Source: Ipomoea triloba
Lineage: Eukaryota > Streptophyta > Magnoliopsida > Solanales > Convolvulaceae
Assembly: GCF_003576645.1 (NCBI RefSeq)
Contig: NC_044917.1
Coordinates: forward strand, 18,077,151-18,141,150
Length of the DNA stretch: 64,000 nucleotides
Reading direction: 5' to 3'
The notes beneath the pieces are model-generated. The model saw only the letters and a program-made list of their open reading frames with translations, was not told the origin of the DNA and did not search any database. How positions within the stretch are numbered: position 1 is the first letter of the stretch; each line of letters begins with the position of its first letter. Of the stretch, positions 11,298 to 21,911 are shown piece after piece. A program made the position numbers and the translations under genes.

Positions 11298-13208
11298 TGC
11301 TTCTTGCTTGTCCTTAAGCAAGACATTTTACTCTCTAAGCATATAAGTTTCCGAGATACTCTCCCATGCAAAATAAAGCTTTTGGCAAGTCAAAATAATG
11401 GGTGTCTAAGACTGTTGAAACGGGGGAAATCATTTGTGTTATCTATAAAGGATTTTGGTAAGATGTCAGCAACTCAAGAAATATTTTCGGGAAATAAAAA
11501 CCTTTCGTAGATAAAACAAATAAAACAAGGGATCACACTTCTCGCACCATACGCAAGCATGCATTTCCAAAGTTTTGGTTCACCTTCTATTTAAATAGGG
11601 CCTCTAGTCGATCCTACTAGTGGGAACGATGTGCACTAGCTAATCAACTTTCCATCCTTATACGCCAAAGCCCAACGTAAATGTAAATGAGGGTAGGGGC
11701 ATGGACCACTCACCGCTTTTGGCTTAGCGCGGTCCCTCTTTCTTCTCACTTCCTAGGATAACGTCATCGAGCCACCCGACTTCACATGGAGATCCATGCT
11801 TTTTCGAAGGTTAGTGCAATGGGTACTCGAATCCTAGCAAAGCGGCTCACCTCAGCTCTATTTTCTCAATTCTTGGGATCTTTTTATGTCAACAACCGAC
11901 TCCAGATAAAGCTTTTTGCTTACCGAAGACTATGGTTTGGACACAACCCAACGAATTGGCTTCCCTCAGTTTTAAACTCTTTGGTGATTGGCCTTTTGCC
12001 TTTTCAACTTCTCCCCGTGGCAACCCCTCATGCCTTTTTCTATTTAATGTTCAAGGGTTTTGTTTTCTCATTAAGCTCACCATTAGGCTCACCTTTTGCC
12101 CCATGCCCTACCAAGGTTGGTTCAACTCCGGGCCTCGCTAGTTTTATCTTTTTAAAATTAAAGAGTTCACACTCCCACTTCGAGAGATCCTTGACTAAGG
12201 TCCTACGTAAATAAGAGGTGAACATCATGCAAGCAGGCAAGAATATAAACTTATTTGGCTCTAAACACTCTCATGGGTGCGACAAGTAACTTCCTCAAAG
12301 ATATTTCGAGAGTAAAAAAATTTTGGGCATCTAGTCAAAATTCTCCCTAGATAACACAAATAATAACTCTCTTTTCAAAACTACAAATGCACCCGCTTAT
12401 CATTCCCAAGAGCTTCAACTTCTAAAACTAAGCATGTAAGCATGTAAACATGTAAAGCATGAAGTGCGTCCTTTCCACACTTTAAAGTAAACATCGTCCT
12501 CGATGTTTCTATACGTACAAGGTAAAAGAACGAAATAGGGATTCTAAGGATAGACAAATAAAAATCCCTTTCCACACTTTGGAAATTGCTCTGGGATAAA
12601 GGGTCTGCATCAAACTATCCTATTAATCATGGTAAACTTAAATATACTCATACACAAAGCTATAAAGAAAATATTTCCACACTTTAAAGATCAAAACGAG
12701 GCTTAAAATTAGAAAAGGGATAAGAGGATAAACCAAGTATGCATCCCTCTTTCCACACTTTAGCTTCCAGCATAGGCTCGCTCCCGTTATAGATGCTTTA
12801 TAAGAAATGGAGACATAACATACAAAAAGGGTTTTCGGAGTACTATTCAATTATTATAAGCTGATAGAAATATAAAAGCGATAAAAATAACAAAAACTTA
12901 GATAATAAAGCATAAAATAAGTAGAAATATTCGAATAGAAATGCAGAAAAGTAAAGCAGTTGGAAATTAAATAACATAAAGCGATAAAGATAAATAAAGC
13001 AAAGTAAAGAGATAAAAGAAATAAAAGTCGGAACCCCGCGCATAGGGATCCTAATGTTCAGGTGGGGCCATCAACCATAGTAACCAAAGTCACAGAACTC
13101 AGAATCAAGTGTCAATCAGTCAGGACCGAGAAAAATTGAAGGAAGGCATCACTCATCACCGAAGGGACGAAATTGCCTGTCGAATCTAGCTTCAAGAGCG
13201 GCAATTCT
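11298..13208 (-). other. Athila 3' internal non-coding region
   Basis: About 1.9 kb between the env-like ORF and the 3' LTR. Open frames on either strand here are short, overlapping and unrelated to known domains. The purine word AAAGTGTGGAAA (minus strand) recurs at about 12472, 12568, 12674 and 12749. The region is otherwise AT-rich and without recognisable coding content. Confidence 0.6.
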
Positions 13209-14384
13209 TCAATCATTATCCTCCACCGCCTGTCTCATGCGGTTGAGGTCCTCGGTGTGAACATCCTGTCTTGCGAAGATGGATGTGAAGTGGCCTTGCT
13301 GCCAAGTATGCTCCTCACGCCAATAGTTCATTTGTTCCTCATGGAGCTGTCTATGAAAATTCTGTGACGCGGTCCACTCCATTGGAGTAGGGCCTTGCTC
13401 TTGTGCAGCATCCTCCTCCTCATTCTCTTCCTCGTCCTCGTTGTCATCATCAGAAGCCTCTAGATCAGGTGCATCATCACCTCCAAGCCTTAATTCTACA
13501 GCAAAGAACTCACCCACGAAGAAAGAAATTGTACAACCATCGGATCTCTCTCCCATCAACCGGTTCAGTAGGCCCAACCCAATGCACAGTTTAGTAACAA
13601 AAGGTCCAATAAACACAGTCTGAACCTTAGGCTTTAGCTGGGTCTGGAGCCACTTCCTAGCTTGAACGCCCATGTTGATGCGAACATCATTCTCCATGCA
13701 CCACATGTAGAATAGATCCTGCTTGTATACCTTGTTGCGGTTTGTGGTTCTGCCTGAGAGATTTATGGCGAAGGCTAGTTTGATAGCTTTCAGAGCATTC
13801 CGGGTGATGAGCTTTGCTTTCAAATTTGAAGAGTTATATGGGGCATTGTTGGTGATTCTGCTCCAATACTGTCTAGCAACTTCGTCAGTATCAAAATCTT
13901 CCTTGAAATCTCTGAAATATGGCATGGATACGCTTACTGCATCATGAAAACCGAGTGTAACACCTAAAGTGTTGACAGACATGCTGTAGTGGTTGTCGAA
14001 AAGAGTGAATCAAATAGATTCCCTTGCATCGTTGACTTCTCTTCTAATCTCTAGGGTCGCTAAGAACTCATAGGTGACAGGCGCATAGGTGGGTCCTCTC
14101 CACTGAAACAGATAGCGAAGCTGTGGGTGCCTAAGGAGCATATTCACTTCTTCCAAACAACCAAATTCTCTTAAAACATTGTCCTCAAAGTGACGACCAA
14201 CAGAAAGCTGCTTCCCTTTATAGTTATCTACCGTTGCAAGTTGAATAGGTGTCAAGTGTCGCAATGACCTTGACCCTGGCTCTTGTATAGCCTGTTGAGC
14301 AGTAGCTTGTTGCCGTGTCCTAGATCGACTCGATTCTCCTACATCATGTTTTGATTTCTTTGCAATTTCTTTCGAGCGTCCCAT
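13209..14384 (-). pseudogene. Athila env-like (ATHILA ORF-1-type) protein, one in-frame TGA
   Basis: Two open stretches, 14384-14010 and 13982-13209, are in the same frame and separated only by a TGA at 14012-14010 and nine further codons. Ignoring that stop, the frame has ~391 codons. The N-terminal part is basic with a possible nuclear-type signal (GRSKEIAKKSKHD). The middle carries an Athila ORF-1-like core: LREFGCLEEVNMLLRHPQL, TYEFLATLEI, then after the stop FTLFDNHYSMSVNTLG. The C-terminal part is very acidic (residues ~305-320). In Athila elements this ORF sits between pol and the 3' LTR, in the position of a retroviral env, and its function is unknown. I see no clear membrane segment. 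A splice-acceptor-like AG lies two bases before the ATG. Confidence 0.8.
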
Positions 14385-14385
14385 C

Positions 14386-15066
14386 CTACAAATTATATAA
14401 TTTATTATTCATGGTAATTGGCTTTAAACAAGTCACCATCATAATAGTGCAAAATTCCTTGTCAAAATAATGGATTTCAAACATATAGGGCTAAGAATTT
14501 TTGAAATTTTGCCATAGTTTCCCATATATTTTGGACAATTATATCATAAGAATATCAACAATATCATTCCATTATCACACACATGCATAAAATCATCATA
14601 AGATATATCAATTTGATAGTCAAATAAGAAGTCAACTACAAAAGTCAAGAATTTCAAAAAGTCAACTTCATCTTCTTCCCCAAATTCAAAATTAGGGTTT
14701 GAAATTGAAAATTTAATTTGGGCAATGTAGCATGTGAAAAATCAAATTGATGGTGTATAATAGTTCTATAACAAGTTTACTCATCAATTCAAACATCAAT
14801 TTCATAATTTCAACAAGAAATCTAACAAACCCATTTGTTCATCAATGGTGTTCACACTTGAAGTTCAAGAATATATAACAATCCATCAATGTAACCATCA
14901 ATAATGAAAGAAAACATCAAAGGATAGTTCTATGAAGCATTATAACCAATTTAATCATTCAAAATCATTCAAAATCATGCTAGGCAATGTAGAATAAATT
15001 TCATATTCAATCTCTTCCAAACTCATGAATATTCAAGGATAAAGAGTTAAAAAGATGAAAAATTAC
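14386..15066 (-). other. Candidate intron / leader between gag fragment and env-like ORF
   Basis: On the minus strand, CATCAAG|GTAATT at 15067/15066 is a good splice donor and ATTTGTAG|G at 14386/14385 a good acceptor, one base before the ATG of the env-like ORF. The 681 bp between them are AT-rich and non-coding. Spliced subgenomic env-like mRNAs are known from some plant Gypsy elements, so this may be a retained env splice arrangement, or chance matches in AT-rich DNA. Confidence 0.4.
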
Positions 15067-15619
15067 CTTGATGTCGATGTTTTGATTTTCCTTGAAGGTA
15101 AAAAGTAAGAAATATGTTCAAACCTTGAGTTTGGTTCTTCCTAAACCCACATTCTCGTATAAACCTTGTGATGTGTGCTGTGGGATCTTCAGATGGTAAT
15201 CCCGAGTATTGACTATTTTGAACCAGTGTGAGAATAGTTGGATGCACGTGAAAGTTGACGTTCTCCATTGGAGGTACATAGATTGAGTTGTGCATGTTAA
15301 AATCCGGAGTCATGTAATCTACAATTGATCTTTGTTGTTCTTGAGGATTTCCATAATATTCCTCTTCACGAATGTCTTCTTGATTATTTGCTCTGTTAGC
15401 TTGTGGTTCTTCAATGATCGGTTCTTCATGGTTAATCGGTACTTGTGGATTAATTGGAACTGGGGGTGGATTTGGTACTGTTGTGCCTCTTCCTTGTGGA
15501 TTTCTTGTTGCGCTTGATGAAGCCATTAGTGATCCTTGGGTATTTTTCCTTCTAGTTGCTCTATTAATTTCAGGAATGTAGGGTAGTAAACCTTGGTTTC
15601 CTTTTGCTCTCGTGTGCAT
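15047..15619 (-). pseudogene. Athila gag, N-terminal fragment
   Basis: The frame opens with ATG at 15619 and encodes MHTRAKGNQGLLPYIPEIN, then a proline- and glutamate-rich stretch. From residue ~105 it reads an Athila gag segment (YVPPMENVNFHVHP, LTLVQNSQYSG, then EDPTAHITRFIRECGF). The family continues here with a longer capsid domain. In this copy similarity stops after residue ~165 and the frame runs into unrelated sequence before ending, so most of capsid and all of pol are deleted. The opening residues match the gag start found in segments A and B (for example at 51514). The protein would have formed the particle shell. Confidence 0.8.
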
Positions 15620-15797
15620 TCACCTAGTAAAATTATCAATGAAACAAAAATTTCCACAATTGACTAGAAGTAGTCAATTGGGTTAGTAGCGAAAACAAGT
15701 AAAAAAGAAATAAAATTAAATGGAATGGATTAACATTTCTCAAATCTAGCATTCATTCAATCAAAGTAAACAAAAACATATGACAACCTATTGCTCT

Positions 15798-15814
15798 CCC
15801 CGGCAACGGTGCCA
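15798..15814 (-). promoter_or_regulatory. Athila primer-binding site
   Basis: Read on the minus strand, TGGCACCGTTGCCGGGG lies three bases after the LTR end. It matches the TGGCGCCGTTGCCGGGGA primer site of Athila/Tat elements with one change. It marks where a tRNA would start minus-strand cDNA synthesis and fixes the element's orientation. Confidence 0.85.
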
Positions 15815-15817
15815 TTC

Positions 15818-17139
15818 TGACAACAACTTGCGTGCATAGGGTGAAATGTCAAAAGATATTTATGTTAAAACGGAAAGTCTGTGACTTCCCGAGTGTCGGT
15901 CTCGAACGAGGGACGTGGAGGTGTGTCAAACATTCGGGAGTTTACTTGATTGGATCATGCATAGGACTCGAGTGTGGTGAAGAGTGATTTGTGAGTGAGA
16001 GTAGTTCATTGGTTGGTTTGAGTCCAAGAGAGTAGTAAAGTAAAAGTGATTTTGTGAATATGTAAAAGGGTTAGGGATTGGATAGTGTTCATGAATATTG
16101 CATAGTGAGAGTCTAAGGTCATGAATTAGGATTGCTAGGATATTGTCTATTCAAGAGTGTGTTGTCTTAGTCCTTTTCCACCTTGTGTACTAAGGTTTCT
16201 TTGACTTAGGAGTGCCTTCAAGCATCCAAAGTTCTAAGAGGAATTTTATCAAACACTTAAGCTACACACTATCCTACTATTCTTAAGAAGTCCATAGGAA
16301 CTTTGATTGTGTAAAGCTTCAAATCCTAACTCTAATCAAAGACATGAAAGAGTCAAGAGCTCAATCTCTCATCTAGATTGGCCAAATCCAAATAAGATCT
16401 CATCAAAACAACAATCAAAAGACAAGAATAGATAATCCATCAACACAAACTCATAGATCCAAGATATAGAAATAAGATCATCACAAAAGCAATATTCAAT
16501 CACACAATCCAAATCCCTAGACTAAATTAGCTACTCATGATATGAAATGCAAGCAAAAGCTAATTTAATCCAAGAACAAGATAGCTAAAATTATAGAAAT
16601 GAAATAGAGATCACCTAGAGAGAAGAAGATCTTTAATCCAAGCTTGTTGTCTTCTACAATGGAGATTGATCTAATCTAAAAACTAAGAAAAATGGAGAAA
16701 GTTCTCTAAAGGAAAAACTAAGAAAAGGAAAAACTAAAATTCTGGAATCCTCCTCTGAAAATTCATCAAAGGGGTTTAAATAGTCTCCGAAATGACAACC
16801 CTAGCTGAAATTCGCGCATTGCAGTCTCCACGCCTCTCACACGCGTGTGAGCTTGCGTGGGGAGCTTCTGGAAAGTTTCCACGCTTGCTCACACGCGTGT
16901 GGCCTTCCAGATTGGTCCTCCGGGACTCCGCTCTTGCCTGGTTTGCTCTTAAAGCTCATCTTTTGGTCTTATTCGCTCCTGGGGCTCCTGTTTTACTTCT
17001 TTTAAGCTAAAAGTAGCTCCCGTGCATCAGTTAGTGATTTTCAAGCATTTACGCACATAATTTACCAAATAAGGATGCTATAGACGCGATAAAACACCCT
17101 AAAATGTGCCTGAAATAAGGGTATCTCGGAGTCTTATCA
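15818..17139 (-). mobile_element. Athila 5' LTR, complete
   Basis: A 1322-bp LTR. On the plus strand it begins TGACAACAAC and ends GTCTTATCA, so on the minus strand it runs TGATAAG...GTTGTTGTCA with short inverted ends and TG/CA termini. Its low-coordinate end is followed by the primer-binding site. The high-coordinate end abuts LINE sequence. Confidence 0.88.
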
Positions 17140-18445
17140 AAGAAGTTAGGTAGATTGATATCGAGCTTAATACTCTCTTGGAGCAGCAGAATGTAGTGTT
17201 TTGGCGTCAGCGGGCCAAGTAGTTTTGGTTAAGTGTAGGTGATCGAAACCAAATTCTTTCATGCATATGCCTCTGGTCGTAAGAAAAGAAATTATCTCAA
17301 AATATTGAGGGTTGCTACAGGTTCATGGGTTGAACAGGAAGGATTACCTGGTTTGGCGAGGAATTATTTTACAGATATTGTTACGACGAATGGAGTTTGT
17401 TTGGGGGGTGAGTTGGCTGATTTGCAGCATAGAGTTACTATGGAAAATAATAGTTACCAACGTGGCCTACAAAATTCTTGCCAAGATGCTTGCTAATCAG
17501 CTCAAGAATGTTATGGGGGACATTGTTTCCGAAACTCAAAGTGTTGGTTGCATCTGAGGTTCTTCACTTTCTTAAGTGAAAACAGAGAGGCAAGTGTGGT
17601 TGGGGTGCGTTGAAATTTGACATGGCGAATGCTTATGACCGAATGGAATGAGACTATCTGTCTTAAGGAAATTATGAGATACATGGGTTTTGCGGATGAA
17701 TGGATTAAATTGATTATGATGTGTGTCTCTACGGTTAGATACCGGGAAGTTGATAATAGTGAACTGTCTGATGTTATCATTCCCACAAGAGGTCTTAGGC
17801 AAGGTGATCCCCTATCATCATATCTTTTAAAATTTTATACTTTGTGCGGAGAGACTCTCATATCTGCTTGCTAGGTGTGTCCAAAATAAGTCCCTTTCGG
17901 CACCCAGTGTGTCACATCTATTCTTTGCTAATGACAGCCTGATTTTTTTCAGAGCTACTTGTATGGAGGCGCAGGTAATTTGGAGGTGTCTTGTTACTTA
18001 TGAAGAGATGTCTGGGCAGGTGATGAATTTTAATAAGTGATGTATGGTCTTCAGTAGAAATGTTGGGCCTCAAGATGCTAATTTGGTTGCAGCTGAACTT
18101 GGAATAGTATGTGTTTCTAATGGCAAATATCTGGGTTTACCACTTGGTGTGGGGAAGAATAAGAAGGAAGTTCTTGGATTTATTGAGACAAAACTCAAAC
18201 AGTGAATCCTCTCTCGTGCCGGGAAGGAAATTTCGCTAAGGAGTGTGGCCCAAACATTACCTACATATACTATGACTATATATTACCTGCCTGCGACATT
18301 TTGTTTGACTTTGGAAAGCATTATGAACAAATTTTGGTGGGAGTCGAAATCTATTAGAGAGGGGTGGGAGAGGTGTTCACTGGCTTTTGTGGACTCGTAT
18401 GTGCATGCTGAAGCAATGTGGCGGACTTGGTTTTAAACGACTTCA
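17140..18445 (+). pseudogene. L1-type LINE reverse transcriptase, 5' portion
   Basis: A decayed non-LTR retrotransposon ORF2 readable in pieces across frames. It shows the region before RT (FWRQRAK, GDRN, FFHAYASGRKKRN), RT block 1-like sequence (VAYKILAKMLANQLK, VSETQS), the KFDMANAYDRMEW block, the GLRQGDPLS block and the active-site block. There the usual FADD reads FANDS (about 17925-17945). Later thumb sequence follows (GQVMNFNK, NGKYLGLPLGVGKNK) and continues to GGLGFKRLH at ~18420-18443. Multiple stops and frame changes make it non-functional. The 5' part is lost where the Athila LTR begins, and the reading is interrupted at 18445 by the Copia insertion, resuming at 24637. Confidence 0.85.
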
Positions 18446-19267
18446 TGTTGGATATTTATATAGTAATGGAAATTAATGGTTCGGATGTCTACCATGCAAG
18501 CTTAAATAATATTTGGGGTTGTGGAGTTATAAGTATTATTTAGTTTGGTGGAGTTGATTTTGGATAATCGAGAGTTACCTCGAGAGGTCAGTTTATTCGA
18601 AAGATCAGTTCGCGGAACATCGGTGTCTCGAGAGATAGGAATGTTCGAGAGATACATCGAGATATCAGTTCGATCGACAGATGTCTCGATAGTCTTTTTG
18701 TAAACTTCCAACTCTCGAGAGATGCGAATCTGTAAAGCGTTCTATGAGTCGAATGCTGATCTGATATATGTAAGGGTAAGTATTGTACACATGTTTTAGT
18801 ATCTCTTGTTTTACAACAAGTATATTGCATTAGGGATATTCAGACTAGAATGTGTTTTAACACGTTTATCATGCATGGGTACGTAACTTACGTAAACCGG
18901 ATTATCCTATCCAAAATCGGTTGGAATTTCAAATATATGGTTGAAGGTGGTTTACCAACAGCCATAAACTTCCAGTAACTGCTCCCAACGGTTAGAATTT
19001 TCTCTATATATTCTAGGGAGTGTCATGTGATGAAATATAGCAAGTTTTGCATTCTATCAAGTTATTTCACGGTTCAAATCTCTCCTAAAGTTTCTTTTCA
19101 AGCAACAAAGAACTTTGTTTCATCTTCTTGTATCCCATAAGATTTAGTCTTGAAACCTCGTTGCTTTGTGAGAGGGAAGATTAAAAGCTTATAGGAAAGT
19201 GATATCACGCCTGAAGATCTCATTTCCTCGTTTCTGTTATTCCTCATATTCCTCTCAAAAACCAACA
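18446..19267 (+). mobile_element. Copia 5' LTR
   Basis: TGTTGGATATTTATATAG...CTCAAAAACCAACA, 822 bp. U3 is packed with TCGAGA/CTCGAGAG words between ~18570 and 18720. A TATA-like TCTATATATT lies at about 19011-19020, so transcription probably starts near 19045. Near the 3' edge, 19180-19194 is perfectly complementary to 19270-19284 just beyond the LTR. Confidence 0.93.
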
Positions 19268-19285
19268 ATCTATAAGCTTTTAATT
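19268..19285 (+). promoter_or_regulatory. Copia primer-site region, complementary to its own LTR
   Basis: The site directly after the LTR does not carry the usual TGGTATCAGAGC initiator-tRNA primer site. It contains CTATAAGCTTTTAAT (19270-19284), the exact reverse complement of ATTAAAAGCTTATAG at 19180-19194 inside the LTR. It could pair with a different tRNA region, fold as an RNA stem, or take part in self-priming. Confidence 0.5.
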
Positions 19286-19300
19286 TCCAGTTTCTGAGAA

Positions 19301-19936
19301 ATGACGAACTCTGGGTTCCTTGACTTTGCTGTCAACATCCCGAAGCTGGAACACTTTGAAGGCGTGGGTTTTCGCAGATGGCAAAAGAAGATGAAGTTCC
19401 TCCTTGCGGCCCTGAATGTGGCATATGTGTTGAGCACCCCGAAGCCAGTGGAGCAAGAGAATGAGACGCTTGAAGCCACCCGTCGCCGGCTCAAATGGGA
19501 GAATGATGATATCGCCTGCCGTGGCCATATTCTAAACGGTATGTCTGACACCCTCTTTGATATTTATCAATATGAGGAATCCTCTAAGGATCTGTGGGAT
19601 GTGCATGAGGCAAAATATATATCTGAGGATGCCTCTAGCAAGAAATTCCTGGTAAGTGAATTCAGTGAATTCAGAATGGTGGACAATCGCTCAGTCATGG
19701 AACAATTCCATGAGATTGTCAGAATCCTTGGACAGATAAGGCACCATGGCATGAATATGGATGACTCTGTTGCCATTGCCAGTATCATAGACAAGTTGCC
19801 ACCTTCATGGAATAAGGTACATCGTGCCTTGATGCAAAGGAAGGAAGAACTTACCATGGAGCAACTAGGTTCCCACCTGTATGTGGAGGAAGGGATCAGA
19901 CAGAAAGAGAGTAAGAAAAAGGCGGTGGGAGGTTAA
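19301..19936 (+). pseudogene. Copia gag, frameshifted near its end
   Basis: The ATG at 19301 opens a 211-codon frame with the plant Copia gag fold (UBN2-like): FEGVGFRRWQKKMKFLLA, KDLWDVHEAKY, VSEFSEFRMVDNRSVMEQFH and IIDKLPPSWNKVHRALM. The frame should continue as a Gly/Lys-rich linker and zinc knuckle. A one-base change near 19920 sends it into a stop, while the expected reading (GGGRLIGASGSTINIVDEG) continues in the next frame. The protein would build the cytoplasmic particle. The element would need repair of this shift for a full gag-pol, so the copy is probably inactive. Confidence 0.88.
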
Positions 19937-20369
19937 TCGGGGCCTCAGGTTCTACCATCAACATTGTTGATGAAGGCAAACCATATGGGAACCACAAAGG
20001 GAAAGGGAAACCGGGAAAAACCTCAAAATCTTCTAAGTTTAAGAAGAATGGAAAAGGGAAAGGAAAGGCATGGGTTAAATGCTGGGTGTGCAACAGTCCA
20101 CACTTCAAAAAGGACTGTGAAGTTTGGAAGGAAAAGATGGAAGGCATATCTTCTGGTAATCATGGCCAAGGAACTGGCCAATGGAAACAAGGTAAAATCG
20201 TTAATCTCGTTTCTGATAGCACTGAAAATTTCATTGCTATGATATCTGAAGTTTATGTCATGCAGACTGATGACTCGTGGTGGGTTGACACTGGGTTACC
20301 AGGCATGTCTGTAAGGATATAAATCTTTACAAGATTTATAAAAATCTGGAAGATGGTCCAAGCCTATAC
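19937..20369 (+). pseudogene. Copia nucleocapsid and protease start, frameshifted
   Basis: A Lys/Gly-rich linker leads to a zinc knuckle CWVCNSPHFKKDC at ~20080-20120. It has three residues between the second Cys and His where CCHC boxes normally have four. The protease begins with WWVDTG (~20279-20296). Directly after DTG a one-base loss shifts the frame, and the expected TRHVCKDINLYKIY is found in another frame. The aspartic protease, which would process the polyprotein, is therefore broken at its active site. Confidence 0.82.
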
Positions 20370-21911
20370 ATGGGAAATGATTCCATGGTGAAGGTGAAAG
20401 GGATTGGACAAGTGGAGTTGCTTCTCACGTCTGGAAAGAAGCTGACTCTCACGGATGTGTATCATGCCCCAGATGTTAGAAAAAATTTAATTTCTGGCAT
20501 TGTATTGAACAAGTGTGGTTTTAAACTTGTATTTGAAGCAGATCGTTTCATTTTGTCCAAGGCCGGTACGTTTGTAGGCCAAGGATTTCTGTGTTGTAAT
20601 ATGTTCAAACATAATATTAGTAAAGTTGATGGTTGTATTTACACAGTGCGTTCATCATCTTTATGGCATTCACGTTTATGTCACGTAAATTATTTTCGTT
20701 TATTTGACATGGCTAAAGATGGATTAATACCATCTTTTGAGTTGAACAAGGAACCATGCAGTGCATGCATGTTAAATAAAATAACTAGGAATTCATTTCC
20801 TAGTATAATAAGGAATTCAACTTTGCTTGAATTGGTGCACAGTGACCTGTGTGATTTTCATAGCAACCCTTCATTGGGAAATAAAAAGTATATAGTCACT
20901 TTCATAGATGACTATTCGAGATATTGCTATGTGTACCTCCTACATTCCAAGGATGAGGCCTTGGAGAAGTTTAAAATATTTAAGTTGGAGGTTGAATTAC
21001 AAACTGGTCAGTTGGTGAAAAGATTACGCACTGACAGAGGTGGTGAATATTATGATCCACCGTTCTTTCAATCCGTGGGTATCATTCACGAGACCACAGC
21101 ACAATATACTCCACAGCAAAATGGAGTGGCAGAAAGGAAAAATAGAGTGCTTAAGGAAATGATAAATTGCATGTTATCAGTTTCTAGATTGAGTGAAGGT
21201 TTCTGGGGAGAAGCCATGTTGACCGCTTGTTATGTTCTCAATAGAATTCCTAACAAAAGAAGTAGGGTAACACCCTATGAACTTTGGTTCAACAAGAAAC
21301 CCAACCTGAATTATTTGAGAGTCTGGGGTTGCAAGGCTGTGGTAAGGTTGTCAGATCCTAAACGTAAAGGTCTAGGGGAAAAGGGCATTGATTCTATCTT
21401 TATAGGATATGCAGTACACAGCAAGGCATATCGGTTCTATGTAATAGAACCTAATGACTATGTCTCGGTACATACCGTTATAGAGTCACGGGATGCTATC
21501 TTTGATGAAAATAGATTCACTTCGATAGATAGAACCAAGGATTTAATTCCTAGTTCGAGTAAATCCAAAGATGTTGATCAAGTTCATGATCATGCAGGGT
21601 CAAAGGAACTTGAACTTAGGAAAAGTAAAAGAACCAGAAAGACAAAAACATTTGGTCCGGATTTCCAAATGTATTTGGTCGAAGGTTCAAGAGGTACCTT
21701 GGAGACCACAAGCCTTCACTACTTCAATATAGAAGGTGATCCCTCGTCTTTTGAGGAGGCTATGAATTCTCATGATGTTGCTTTCTGGAAAGAAGCAGTT
21801 AATGATGAAATGGATTCCATCATGGGAAATAACACTTGGATATTAACTGATCCTCCGAGTGGTTGTAAACCTATCGGGTGCATGCAAGTGGATCTTCAAA
21901 AAGAAGATTAA
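20370..21911 (+). pseudogene. Copia protease end, integrase and RT start
   Basis: A 513-codon open frame. Residues ~1-80 are the protease C-terminal half and linker. An HHCC integrase zinc finger lies at ~99-133 (HSRLCH ... CSAC). The integrase core has Asp159 (HSDLCD), Asp222 (RTDRGGEYY) and Glu255 (QQNGVAERKNR). The spacing of the last two is 32 residues by my count, against 35 in the classic motif. The YIVTFIDDYSRY block and the GKR/target-binding region follow. The frame enters RT (FWKEAVNDEMDSI, NNTW) and is cut off by an extra TGCA at about 21879-21886, which moves WIFKKK into another frame. The acidic/basic linker near residue 415 is usual for Copia. Confidence 0.88.

Larger units (their letters stand above)
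10864..17139 (-). mobile_element. Athila-type Gypsy element lacking pol
   Basis: A minus-strand element. The complete 5' LTR is at 15818-17139 and a truncated 3' LTR at 10864-11283. The two share a colinear region of ~415 bp that begins, read on the minus strand, with TGATAAGACTCCGAGATACC. Between them, in element order, are a primer-binding site, a gag fragment, about 0.66 kb of AT-rich sequence and an env-like ORF, followed by a 3' region with repeated purine-rich motifs. No protease, RT, RNase H or integrase sequence is present, so this is a deleted, non-autonomous copy. The 5' LTR abuts LINE sequence at 17140. The truncated end is fused to Tat sequence, so no target duplication can be tested. 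Confidence 0.87.

Noticed and set aside
11786..12214. 142-codon plus-strand frame inside the Athila 3' region
   Set aside because: Antisense to the element, low-complexity and without a domain. No start context or conservation supports it.
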